Shown piece by piece: positions 1 through 8,059 of a stretch of DNA of 64,000 bases; positions within the stretch are counted from its first letter, which is position 1, and each line of letters starts with the position of its first letter. This stretch comes from Staphylococcus felis. GTDB taxonomy: Bacteria; Bacillota; Bacilli; Staphylococcales; Staphylococcaceae. Below the pieces are notes generated by a model, which was not told the origin of the DNA, searched no databases, and was given only the letters and a program-made list of their open reading frames with translations. A program made the translations under genes and the position numbers. The stretch covers positions 248,001 through 312,000 of the forward strand of contig NZ_CP027770.1 in NCBI RefSeq assembly GCF_003012915.1, read 5' to 3'.

Positions 1-737
1 TCCTTAATCGTTTCAAGCAACTCATCAATGTTAAACGGTTCATTTAATGTAATCATTTGCGTTCGTGGTACCATAATATCTTTAGCATGTCGCTCATCAA
101 ATGAAAAAATATTTTGCATATATGCTAATTCAGTTTGGTTAATTTCTCCACCATGATAGCTATTGTTCATAATAATTTTTAATTCTTCTTCAGACATCGC
201 ATCATTACCTGCATTTGGATCTGCACCAAACATTCTAATAATCAAACGAGCTGAACCATTCATTAACCAAATAAGCGGTTTCATAATGAGCCCAAAGTAA
301 TATAGTGGTCGTGCATAAAGTAGCGCAATCTTTTCAGTATATTGAATGGCTAAACTTTTAGGTGCCAACTCACCTATAACAACATGGATATATGTGACAA
401 TGATAAAGGCTGTAATCATTGATACTGTTGTCACAATAGGATCTGGTACATTTAACACCTCTATAACAGGATGTAAAATCCGCTCAAATAAAGGCTCTCC
501 TAACCAACCTAATCCTAATGACGTGACTGTAATACCCAGTTGACATGCCGATAAATAGTAATCCAAATTGCTGATCATTTTTTTCACGACACGTGCACTG
601 CCATTTTGCTCAGAAATAAGCTGTTCAATACGAGAAGCTCGCACCTTCACAAGTGCAAATTCTGAACCTACAAATACTGTCGTCAACGCAATTAATGCAA
701 AAAATATAATTAAATAGATAATGGTCGTACTCTCCAA
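1..737 (-). CDS. mpfA: CNNM/CorC-type (DUF21-CBS) membrane protein, MpfA-like, 3' part outside window
   Basis: About 245 codons are visible and the C-terminus runs off the left edge. The N-terminal half is the four-helix DUF21/CNNM transmembrane domain (hydrophobic start ESTTIIYLIIFFALIALTTV, then the conserved stretch SACQLGITVTSLGLGWLGEP). The first part of the CBS pair follows (AKDIMVPRTQMITL). In S. aureus the homologue MpfA protects against magnesium excess, so Mg2+ export is the likely role, by family. The best start is TTG at 737. It fits the family N-terminus, and there is no earlier in-frame ATG without crossing a stop. It lies directly behind the stop codon of a short upstream ORF in the same phase. 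In S. aureus, as I recall, nagA lies between fruA and this gene; here it is absent and a MITE occupies the gap. Confidence 0.85.
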   Translation of the reverse strand, partial: MESTTIIYLIIFFALIALTTVFVGSEFALVKVRASRIEQLISEQNGSARVVKKMISNLDYYLSACQLGITVTSLGLGWLGEPLFERILHPVIEVLNVPDPIVTTVSMITAFIIVTYIHVVIGELAPKSLAIQYTEKIALLYARPLYYFGLIMKPLIWLMNGSARLIIRMFGADPNAGNDAMSEEELKIIMNNSYHGGEINQTELAYMQNIFSFDERHAKDIMVPRTQMITLNEPFNIDELLETIK

Positions 738-866
738 TTAGTTCCCTATTAAATAGGGATTCACCTCCGTTATTTTACATCGCTCAAATAGAAAGCGACG
801 GCACTTTAATAATATAAACTTACAATTCAATGCTAAATCCTTCCCATTAGAGCTTCCTCCAGACAT
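738..866 (-). CDS. Short ORF in the leader of the mpfA-like gene (42 aa)
   Basis: An ATG-started ORF of 42 codons begins MSGGSSNGKDLALNC and ends EVNPYLIGN. Its TAA is immediately followed, in the same phase, by the TTG start of the mpfA-like gene. The peptide is basic and has three cysteines (CK, KCRR, ERCK). No clear Shine-Dalgarno precedes its ATG. A TATGAT element lies only about 16 to 21 bases upstream of it, so a very short leader is possible. I do not recognise the peptide. It may be a translated leader peptide coupled to the downstream gene, or the RNA may matter rather than the peptide. Translation is not demonstrated. Confidence 0.4.
   Translation of the reverse strand: MSGGSSNGKDLALNCKFILLKCRRFLFERCKITEVNPYLIGN
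743..768 (-). promoter_or_regulatory. Hairpin-bridged ribosome binding site of the mpfA-like gene
   Basis: A strong Shine-Dalgarno, GGAGGTGA (761-768), lies 23 bases from the TTG start, which is too far for normal use. Between them lies an inverted repeat TCCCTA/TAGGGA (743-759). If it folds, the effective spacing falls to about 6 bases. The 3' arm also contains an AGGGA that could itself act as a closer, hidden Shine-Dalgarno. Either reading implies that local RNA folding sets expression. Confidence 0.45.
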
Positions 867-1026
867 AAAAATATTAATTCTATCATATCATATGCATTTG
901 TGAAATGGCACTGTTAACATTACAATTCATAAATATGATACATTCTTAATATTCCTTAAAAAATAAAAAACTGGAACATCAACAGTAGCTAATCTAGGAT
1001 AACGCTCAATCGTATCCTAAAAAACA

Positions 1027-1325
1027 GGTTCTATAGTAAATCGGACTGGTGTATAAATAATTTCATTTATTTGATTGTTCCATAAAGCCTCGCTTTTCTA
1101 GGCGCCTCAGAAGTCTCGGCTTAGGAAACAATCAAATGTGCTATATTTATTCACACCCCTAAGTTATAAAATATGTTTTACCAACTCAATTTTACTGATT
1201 TATGTTGTATTAAAAGAGGTATTAATGTTCAAGACTTTATGATCACACAACGAAAAAGGCGTTAAGCAATCCATTATTGCATAACGCCTTAATTTAATGC
1301 GACTAGTCCAATTTGACCGAGAGCC
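1027..1325. mobile_element. MITE copy 1 (299 bp, ISL3-like ends)
   Basis: The element is closely related to the one at 49109-49476. Its ends are imperfect inverted repeats of about 25 bp (GGTTCT...AAATCGGACTGGT against GGCTCTCGGTCAAATTGGACT). It is flanked by a perfect 8-bp direct repeat, AAAAAACA, at 1019-1026 and 1326-1333. No transposase ORF is present. An 8-bp duplication and GGYTCT ends fit the ISL3 family, so this is probably a non-autonomous derivative. Inside are a large imperfect palindrome (about 1048-1157) and a strong hairpin with AAGGCGTTA/TAACGCCTT arms (about 1257-1291) that may work as a terminator for fruA. Confidence 0.85.
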
Positions 1326-1369
1326 AAAAAACATCGGTTAAGTTCCAGTCTGGTTATTATTTTATTTTT

Positions 1370-3262
1370 TTATACCAATTGTTCCTTCTTTTTAAGTAAT
1401 CCATACAATATAGCTCCAACTACAGCTCCAATTAAAATAGCAATGATTGTTAAAACTGCATGTGACGGATCTATACCAAAAATAACAAAGACGCCGCCGT
1501 GTGGCGCTTGAATGCGAGAACCGAATAACATTGCAAGACCGCCTGCGATACCTGAACCTATCATCATAGACGGAATCACACGCAACGGGTCTGCTGCAGC
1601 AAATGGAATTGCACCTTCTGTAATGAAACTTGCGCCCATAACAATGTTTGGTACAATCGATGCTCTTTGCGCTTTTGTATATTTAGAACGAAAAATCATC
1701 ATAGATATCGCTATCGCTATTGGAGGTACCATCCCTCCAACCATTGCCGCTGTGATTGGTGCATAGTTACCAGCAGAGAGTGCTGCTGTCCCAAACACGT
1801 ATGCCGCTTTATTAAATGGGCCTCCCATATCGATGGCCATCATAGCACCTAGTACAATACCTAAAACAACAATATTTGCACCGGATAAGTTGTTCAAACT
1901 AGCTGTTAAAGCATGATTGAGCCATGAAGCTGGTGGATTAAATACGTATACCATAAGTAATCCAGTCACTGTGACAGTAATAATTGGATAAATTAACGTC
2001 GGTTTTAGGCCTTCCAACATTTGCGGGAAATTTTGGGTCATTGCTTTGATCCCTTGTGTAAGATATCCTGCTAAAAAACCAGCAATAATGCCTCCAATAA
2101 AACCGGATCCGCCAGATACAGCTAACATACCACCGACAAGACCTGCTGCAAAACCTGGCTTGTCCGCAATACTTCTTGCAATATACGCCGATAAAATAGG
2201 TACAATTAATGCAAAGGCACTTGTATTACCAATTTGCCACAAAACTGCCGCAAATTCATTGAAATGTGAACTTTCAGGTTTCATAGAATCAGGATGTATC
2301 ATAAACACGATGGCCATTAAAATACCACCAGCTATGACAAGCGGCAACATGTTAGATACACCATTCATTAAATGTTTGTATATCGTTTGGCCTATGCCCA
2401 GCTTCTCAGATTGTCTCTCTTGTTGTTGGTGCTGATTGTCAGCTTTAAAGGGGTGTCTTGATGTGTCTAACGCTTGGTTTATTAAATCTTCCGGCCGCTT
2501 AATACCATCTGCCACTGGGACTTGAATGACATTCTTTCCATCAAATCGATTCATCTCAACATGAACATCGGCCGCAACAATAACACCTGTAGCACGCGCA
2601 ATATCTTCATCAGTCAACTTATTTTTGACGCCACTCGCACCATTTGTTTCGACTTTAATTGGTACTCCCATTTGTTCTGCTTGTTTTTTGAGTGCGTCAC
2701 GCGCCATATACGTGTGGGCAATTCCTGTCGGACAAGCTGTAACGGCTAATACATAAGCATCATCCGCACTGATTTCATTTACTTCTAAAGCACTTTCATC
2801 TGTCGCTTCGTCATCCGCTTGATTCATAATCGATAAAATCTCTTCAGGCGTATTTGCTTTTAATAATGCCGAACGCACAGACTCATCCATTAATACACTA
2901 GACAACTTTGCTAATGCATCTAAGTGTGTTTTTGCACCTGTTTCAGGCGCTGCTATCATAAAGAAAAGGTGTGCAGGTTGCATATCTAAACTGTCATAAT
3001 CTACGCCCTCTTTGGACTTACCAAATGCAATTACTGGTGTGGTAACAGCTGCATTTTTAGCATGCGGAATAGCGATTCCTTCACCAACACCTGTTGAACT
3101 TTGACGTTCCCGCTCATGAATAGCATCTTTAAATGTTTCAATATCATTTAACTTTCCAGCTTCATTCAATTGTTGTGCTAACGCCTCAATAACCCCATCC
3201 TTTGTAGTTGCTGATAAGTCCATGGCTATTGTTTCTTGAGTTAATAATTCAGTAATTCTCAT
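1370..3262 (-). CDS. fruA: Fructose-specific PTS enzyme IIABC
   Basis: This 630-residue permease phosphorylates and imports fructose as fructose 1-phosphate. The order is EIIA (about 1-150, phosphorylated His67 in GIAIPHAKN), EIIB (about 168-270, active Cys177 in AVTACPTGIAHTYMA), then EIIC with about ten membrane segments (from about 290). The length and order match the FruA family of Firmicutes. It is the last gene of fruR-fruK-fruA, and its ATG overlaps the fruK stop by one base. No strong terminator directly follows; the hairpin inside the downstream MITE may serve. Confidence 0.95.
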   Translation of the reverse strand: MRITELLTQETIAMDLSATTKDGVIEALAQQLNEAGKLNDIETFKDAIHERERQSSTGVGEGIAIPHAKNAAVTTPVIAFGKSKEGVDYDSLDMQPAHLFFMIAAPETGAKTHLDALAKLSSVLMDESVRSALLKANTPEEILSIMNQADDEATDESALEVNEISADDAYVLAVTACPTGIAHTYMARDALKKQAEQMGVPIKVETNGASGVKNKLTDEDIARATGVIVAADVHVEMNRFDGKNVIQVPVADGIKRPEDLINQALDTSRHPFKADNQHQQQERQSEKLGIGQTIYKHLMNGVSNMLPLVIAGGILMAIVFMIHPDSMKPESSHFNEFAAVLWQIGNTSAFALIVPILSAYIARSIADKPGFAAGLVGGMLAVSGGSGFIGGIIAGFLAGYLTQGIKAMTQNFPQMLEGLKPTLIYPIITVTVTGLLMVYVFNPPASWLNHALTASLNNLSGANIVVLGIVLGAMMAIDMGGPFNKAAYVFGTAALSAGNYAPITAAMVGGMVPPIAIAISMMIFRSKYTKAQRASIVPNIVMGASFITEGAIPFAAADPLRVIPSMMIGSGIAGGLAMLFGSRIQAPHGGVFVIFGIDPSHAVLTIIAILIGAVVGAILYGLLKKKEQLV

Positions 3263-4188
3263 TAAACACCCTCCTCTGTTAATACCTTTACTTCTACTCG
3301 TCGCTTAAGTACATCAATTTCTTCTTTATTCGCCAAATCATCTTTAAAGGCTGTCGCAGAGCCCGATGCTATCGCCAATTGTAAAGTACCTTCTAGTGTT
3401 TGATGGGTTGCCAATCCTGCGAGAAACCCTGCTACTGTACTGTCACCAGCTCCTACTGTGTTTATAGCTTCTCCCTTTGGTGCAACAATGTGATATGCGC
3501 TATCTTGGTCAACATATATTGCGCCATCTCCACCCAATGAAACAAGGACAGACTGGGCACCTTGTTCAATCAGCTTTTGCCCATAGTGAAGAATATCTTG
3601 ATGGGCCTCAATCTTAACCCCAAACATCTCTTCCAACTCTTTTAAATTAGGCTTAATCATTAAAGGTCTATAGGGCAAAATGGATTGCATTAAATGTTTT
3701 TCTGCGTCTACTACAAGCTGTGCCCCTGTTTGCTTAACGATTTCTGCCATTTCCGCGTAGATATCACTAGATAAGCTCGAAGGAATGCTCCCAGCTATAG
3801 TGACTATATCTTCCGCTTGCGTCTGTTTAATTTGATTGAATAAAAGGTTACGTTGTTCGTCCGTTACTTTAGGGCCCGGCGCATTAATCTCTGTTTCACA
3901 ATGATCTTTTAATTTGACGTTCATTCGGGTATCATCATTGACTTGAATAAAATCCGTCTTGATTCCTGCTTCGCCTAACGCTTTTTCTATCATTGCACCG
4001 GGATATCCCCCAATAAAACCAAGTGCAGTTGCGTCTACACCTAACTCATGCAAAACCCGTGAGACGTTAATTCCTTTACCGCCCGGAAATTTTTGCGTCG
4101 TTTGAGCACGGTTGAGTTCCCCTTCTTCAAACCCTTCCATGTACATGACATAATCAAGTGATGGATTTAATGTAATGGTATATATCAT
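3262..4188 (-). CDS. fruK: 1-phosphofructokinase
   Basis: This PfkB/ribokinase-family enzyme of 308 residues converts fructose 1-phosphate to fructose 1,6-bisphosphate in the cytoplasm. The N-terminal signature PGGKGINVSR (35-44) and the C-terminal anion-hole motif NTVGAGDST, with catalytic Asp249, are intact. Its start overlaps the fruR stop by four bases, which suggests translational coupling. The context between regulator and transporter fixes the substrate as fructose 1-phosphate rather than tagatose 6-phosphate. In some staphylococcal annotations the gene is called fruB. Confidence 0.94.
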   Translation of the reverse strand: MIYTITLNPSLDYVMYMEGFEEGELNRAQTTQKFPGGKGINVSRVLHELGVDATALGFIGGYPGAMIEKALGEAGIKTDFIQVNDDTRMNVKLKDHCETEINAPGPKVTDEQRNLLFNQIKQTQAEDIVTIAGSIPSSLSSDIYAEMAEIVKQTGAQLVVDAEKHLMQSILPYRPLMIKPNLKELEEMFGVKIEAHQDILHYGQKLIEQGAQSVLVSLGGDGAIYVDQDSAYHIVAPKGEAINTVGAGDSTVAGFLAGLATHQTLEGTLQLAIASGSATAFKDDLANKEEIDVLKRRVEVKVLTEEGV

Positions 4189-4943
4189 ATTTGACCTCCT
4201 AAAAATTCATAACGCTCTTCAAAGGCTTGAAATTGTTCTAATTCCATTGTGCTTGGATTGGTTATAATAATCGGTGCCTCGTCAGTTTCATGAATTGATG
4301 CAAAGTAAACTTGATTAAACTTTGATTTGTCCGCTAAAACATACGTTTGCTGACCTTGCTTCATGGCCATTTCTTTAATAGAAGCTTCACGTTCATCAGG
4401 CGTCGTCAAGCCTCTAACTGGATCAATGCCATTAACACCTAAAAATACTTTGTCAAAGTGATAATTTTGAAGAAAATGAATCGCACGTACACCCACTATT
4501 GCAAGCGTATTAGGTTTAACCTCTCCACCAATCATCAGCGTCTTTATATTTTCTGATAATAGCTTTTCAATATGTGTCAATCCATTAGTAACAACAGTAA
4601 TGTCATGAGCATCAATGTATGAAATCATTTCGAGTGTAGTGGATCCTGCATCCAAATAGATACAATCCCCATCATTAATTAACTCAGCAGCTTGTTGTGC
4701 AATTAAAATCTTATCTTCTATATTTTGGGTACGTTTTGCTCCTAATTCGGGCTCTTCTGTATAATGTACTAATTTCGCCCCACCATGAACACGTGTTAAT
4801 TTTCCTTCCTTTTGAAGCTTTGTTAAATCACGTCGTATCGTTGAAGCACTACTATGTGTGTTATTCATTAGTTGTTGTAATGTTAAAAATTGATGCTGTG
4901 ATAAAGCATCCAAAATCAGTTTATGCCGTTTATCTGTTAACAT
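4185..4943 (-). CDS. fruR: DeoR-family repressor of the fructose operon
   Basis: The 252-residue protein has an N-terminal winged helix-turn-helix (SSASTIRRDLTKLQKEGKL, about 31-49) and a C-terminal sugar-phosphate-sensing domain (YLDAGSTT, DKSKF near the end), as expected for DeoR regulators. The likely inducer is fructose 1-phosphate. It is the first gene of the operon and probably autoregulated, since repeated operator-like sequences lie in its promoter. The ATG has a good GAGGTGG site 5 bases upstream. Confidence 0.9.
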   Translation of the reverse strand: MLTDKRHKLILDALSQHQFLTLQQLMNNTHSSASTIRRDLTKLQKEGKLTRVHGGAKLVHYTEEPELGAKRTQNIEDKILIAQQAAELINDGDCIYLDAGSTTLEMISYIDAHDITVVTNGLTHIEKLLSENIKTLMIGGEVKPNTLAIVGVRAIHFLQNYHFDKVFLGVNGIDPVRGLTTPDEREASIKEMAMKQGQQTYVLADKSKFNQVYFASIHETDEAPIIITNPSTMELEQFQAFEERYEFLGGQI

Positions 4944-4965
4944 AAATCCACCTCATTTCACCCCA

Positions 4966-5065
4966 ATTATAATGAATGCGTTTTCAAAAATCAATCAATT
5001 TCACTCAACTTCAATCATTTTCATTCTCATTTAACTAAAAAATATTATATTTCAATCATTTTCAT
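4966..5065 (-). promoter_or_regulatory. fru operon promoter with cre site and FruR-like operators
   Basis: On the minus strand there is a TTGATT -35 (4989-4994) and a TATAAT -10 (4966-4971) with exactly 17 bases between. Between them lies a 14-bp sequence with one mismatch to the CcpA cre consensus (4973-4986, TGAAAACGCATTCA on the minus strand). The plus-strand motif TCAATCATTTTCAT occurs at 5011-5024 and 5052-5065, and a degenerate copy (4991-5003) overlaps the -35. The spacing of 20 and 41 bases is about two and four helix turns, typical for a repressor operator array. Binding by CcpA and FruR is inferred. Confidence 0.75.
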
Positions 5066-5125
5066 CCAAATATTCTAATATCATATACGTGTATGCCTTT
5101 TGATTAAGATAAACCTCATACAAAA

Positions 5126-5186
5126 AACGTTAGTGATAAAAGGTGTATCGAGATTGTCTCGTTTAAACCTTCACTAACGTTCTTTT
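5126..5186. terminator. Terminator downstream of ybaK
   Basis: The arms AACGTTAGTGA (5127-5137) and TCACTAACGTT pair over a 33-base loop. U-rich runs follow on both strands, so it can stop ybaK transcription on the minus strand. Confidence 0.7.
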
Positions 5187-5190
5187 TTCA

Positions 5191-5682
5191 TTAATATTCA
5201 TTTGGCACTATCACAGATGCTACTTTTGCTTTGCTCATTTCAATTAAATTCTGTGGCGCTAATCCCATCTGAACACCTCTATGTCCACCGCTAACAAACA
5301 CTTCTTCTAATTGAACGATTGTTTCATCAATAACTGTTGGAAAGTGTGTTTTCATCCCAATAGGCGAACACCCACCTCTAATGTATCCCGTCACTTTTTT
5401 GAGATCGTGCATAGGCATTAATTGCAATTTTTTCTCATTAACTGTTGCAGCAGCTTTTTTCATATCTAAATGTGCTAAAATCGGAATGACAAATACAAAA
5501 TGTTCATGCTTATCATTTTCTAATACTAATGTTTTGAAGATATGATTTACGTCAACTTGAATTCGCTCTGCTACCTGTAGTCCTTCTAGGTGAGTCTCTG
5601 CATCAACGTCAAACGTGCGCATGTCGTATTTAATTTTAGCTTTGTCGAGTTGGCGCATCGCATTTGTTTTTTTCGTCTTCAT
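5191..5682 (-). CDS. ybaK: Cys-tRNA(Pro)/Cys-tRNA(Cys) deacylase YbaK
   Basis: The 163-residue protein belongs to the YbaK/EbsC family of trans-editing factors that hydrolyse cysteine mischarged on tRNA(Pro). The family signature is clear: VNHIFKTLVLE near residue 46, the conserved Lys in FKTLV, and GYIRGGCSPIGMK (about 98-110) lining the pocket. The start at 5682 has GAGAGGATG upstream. It follows the large glycosyltransferase gene by about 20 bases and may be co-transcribed with it. Confidence 0.92.
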   Translation of the reverse strand: MKTKKTNAMRQLDKAKIKYDMRTFDVDAETHLEGLQVAERIQVDVNHIFKTLVLENDKHEHFVFVIPILAHLDMKKAAATVNEKKLQLMPMHDLKKVTGYIRGGCSPIGMKTHFPTVIDETIVQLEEVFVSGGHRGVQMGLAPQNLIEMSKAKVASVIVPNEY

Positions 5683-5703
5683 CGATTTACATCCTCTCTA
5701 CAC

Positions 5704-8016
5704 TTATAATGTCATCATTCGTTTAGCGACTTGTTCATCTGTTTGTGGCTGATCATACCCCATTAATTGTTGCGTCATCGATTGATGATTCACATGCTTT
5801 TTATTTAAAATGACATCACTAACTGTCTCTGCATTTGAAGCAACCCGGTCGATATTTGAAAGTGATTCAATATCAAAGTAAAAACCAACTTCTTGTTTAT
5901 AATCATCCACATCTTCTGTTAACACAATAATCGGACAATTCAGGTGTGCATAATCAAAGATAGCAGAAGAATAATCGGTAATTAAAGCATCAGAAATTAT
6001 ATATAGCTCTTGAATATCAACAAGGCTATTGTCAAAGCAGTGTATGCGCGGATGCATATTTTGGTAGACTTTTTGCATGTGTCCTTCATTCGGATGGAGT
6101 TTAACAAGGATATCATAATTTTCAGGTAATAGACCTACTAGCGCCTTTAAATCTAGTTCAGAAACAGTATGTCTCTCCCCTTTACGCCAAGTTGGACAGA
6201 AAAGAATATAGCGTTTAGATGTGTCTTTGGTCAATAAATATTTTTCTTGAATATTTGAACGCTTTTCTTCATCATTTTGAAGTAATACACTATTCCTAGG
6301 TGCTCCATCATTCCAAATTACTAATTGCGGATGTTGCTTTAAGTTAAAGGCTGATGTAATCAGTGATTCATAATACTGCGATGACGATAATACGACATCC
6401 CATTTTAGCATTCTAGGTTGAAACATTTTTGATTGGTTCATACGTTCAGTCGAATCATTTAAATCATTGACCATTCGTTTCATTGGAAAGCCATGCCATG
6501 TTTGAATGACTTTTTGATCTGGGTGTTTTGTCAATCTATCCCATAAATTGCCATTGATTACGATATATCGACATTGTTCAAAAGCTTTAACATATGCTTT
6601 AGATCCGAACCGTACTGGTGTCATTTGATATGATCTAATCTCCATATCTACAAGTGCGTTAACTGAGCTCACGTAGATATGAGTATCAGGATAAAGACGT
6701 TGTACAGCTAAAGCAATATACTTAGGGTCTCCCGAAAAATTCTTCCCATGAAAAGACTCAATAAACACATGCTTTGCCGAGACCTGTCGCTTACGGTTTC
6801 GATATGTTTTGATGTTTGATTCAACTTTAAATAAAACGCTTCTCCCTTTTTGATATCCTTTGAATAATAAATTGTTTTGGGGTTTCGGGATATGGGGCGT
6901 TAAACGTTTCATACGTTTAATCGTACGTCCAATCACTCCTAAATAATAATAACGGTTAGCGCTCTTTTGAGGCTTTGTTATAGCGTCTTGATGGTGCTCT
7001 TCAGCTAATGACATGGTACGTTGAATCAAATTTTCCACACTATTATCCTTTGAAAATTGACGCTTAAACTGTTCAACGTCTGCTGTACGTTCAGATTGAC
7101 TGTATGTTTTTTCAAACATCTCTTTTAATATATGGTAATCATCGTCAAGGTTTTTATTCATAAAACTTACAGCATAAAATGATTTATAAATAGATGCCAA
7201 TACGCCGTCATCACCAGGATAAATGCACGCTCTATTGCCACTTCCTATTGCTTCTAATATTGAATACCCTAACGTTTCATAGAAAGACGTAGATAGATAA
7301 ATATAGTCTTTCGGTATCGGTGTGTTAATATGAACATTGGTTTCTAATTGATAATATTGAATTAAGGTTTCATATAGCTCTAATGACGGCCCATAACCTT
7401 GCAAGTACAAATGCACTTGATGCTCACCCTTAATATGAACGATATACCTCATTAATCGAAGCGCATAAGATATGTCCTTCACTTGATCCTCAAACCGAGC
7501 TTTAATCATTAAATTTTGAGTGCGTTCCACTGGAAAAGGATTGAGTTCAATGTGATTGGTATTGACATACATTGGAAAAACAAATGGATATTCAAATCGC
7601 GCCTTAAATGCTTCAGCAATCTCAGGTGTACTCACACGTACCGCATCGATTGTCTCTAAAGCAAGATCTTCAGATTCCGCTATCATATTCAGCGGACCGT
7701 GTATTTCCCCTAAAATCGTTATATGATTTTGATAATACTTCACCTCTCGAGATAAATGAAAGAAATCTTCTCTCGTTAAAATGAGCATATCTGCATCAAC
7801 AATAGATTTTAAGCCTTTGAAAGTAATCATATTGACTTTTTTTAGAAATGCGCCTGATTCCGAAACAAACTTATTAAGGTGACTTTGTCGAAATCCAACA
7901 TAATTGATGTAAGTCACTTCATGGCCTGCTTCTATCAATGCTCGCATCATATTGAGATTACTGCGACTCGTCCCTCCTTTTTGGAAGATATGATAGCCTA
8001 ATATTTTGATATGCAT
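5704..8016 (-). CDS. Two-domain glycosyltransferase / CDP-glycerol (TagF-like) glycerophosphotransferase
   Basis: The 770-residue protein appears to be a fusion. Residues 1 to about 330 look like a GT4-type glycosyltransferase with an N-terminal glycine loop (QKGGTSRSNLNMMRAL) and a C-terminal donor half (YLSTSFYETLGYSILEAIGSG). From about 400 on it resembles the TagF/TarF/TarL family (QTWHGFPMKRM, ILFCPTWRKGE, and ITDYSSAIFDYAHLNCP near the end). The family uses CDP-glycerol or CDP-ribitol to build or decorate teichoic-acid-like polymers at the inner membrane face. No signal peptide is seen. AGAGGCGG precedes the ATG. The true polymer is unknown, and I would not assign it to the main wall teichoic acid pathway. 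Confidence 0.75.
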   Translation of the reverse strand: MHIKILGYHIFQKGGTSRSNLNMMRALIEAGHEVTYINYVGFRQSHLNKFVSESGAFLKKVNMITFKGLKSIVDADMLILTREDFFHLSREVKYYQNHITILGEIHGPLNMIAESEDLALETIDAVRVSTPEIAEAFKARFEYPFVFPMYVNTNHIELNPFPVERTQNLMIKARFEDQVKDISYALRLMRYIVHIKGEHQVHLYLQGYGPSLELYETLIQYYQLETNVHINTPIPKDYIYLSTSFYETLGYSILEAIGSGNRACIYPGDDGVLASIYKSFYAVSFMNKNLDDDYHILKEMFEKTYSQSERTADVEQFKRQFSKDNSVENLIQRTMSLAEEHHQDAITKPQKSANRYYYLGVIGRTIKRMKRLTPHIPKPQNNLLFKGYQKGRSVLFKVESNIKTYRNRKRQVSAKHVFIESFHGKNFSGDPKYIALAVQRLYPDTHIYVSSVNALVDMEIRSYQMTPVRFGSKAYVKAFEQCRYIVINGNLWDRLTKHPDQKVIQTWHGFPMKRMVNDLNDSTERMNQSKMFQPRMLKWDVVLSSSQYYESLITSAFNLKQHPQLVIWNDGAPRNSVLLQNDEEKRSNIQEKYLLTKDTSKRYILFCPTWRKGERHTVSELDLKALVGLLPENYDILVKLHPNEGHMQKVYQNMHPRIHCFDNSLVDIQELYIISDALITDYSSAIFDYAHLNCPIIVLTEDVDDYKQEVGFYFDIESLSNIDRVASNAETVSDVILNKKHVNHQSMTQQLMGYDQPQTDEQVAKRMMTL

Positions 8017-8059
8017 ATTTTATCCGCCTCTCAATCTTGTCATGACGTATCCGTCTAGT

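Noticed and set aside
755..900. M-box or yybP-ykoY riboswitch before the mpfA-like gene
   Set aside because: The conserved core blocks of those riboswitches could not be found; only a short ORF and small hairpins are visible.
5704..8016. Assigning the large transferase as tarL or tagF of the main wall teichoic acid pathway
   Set aside because: The N-terminal glycosyltransferase domain and the lack of tar neighbours argue against it.
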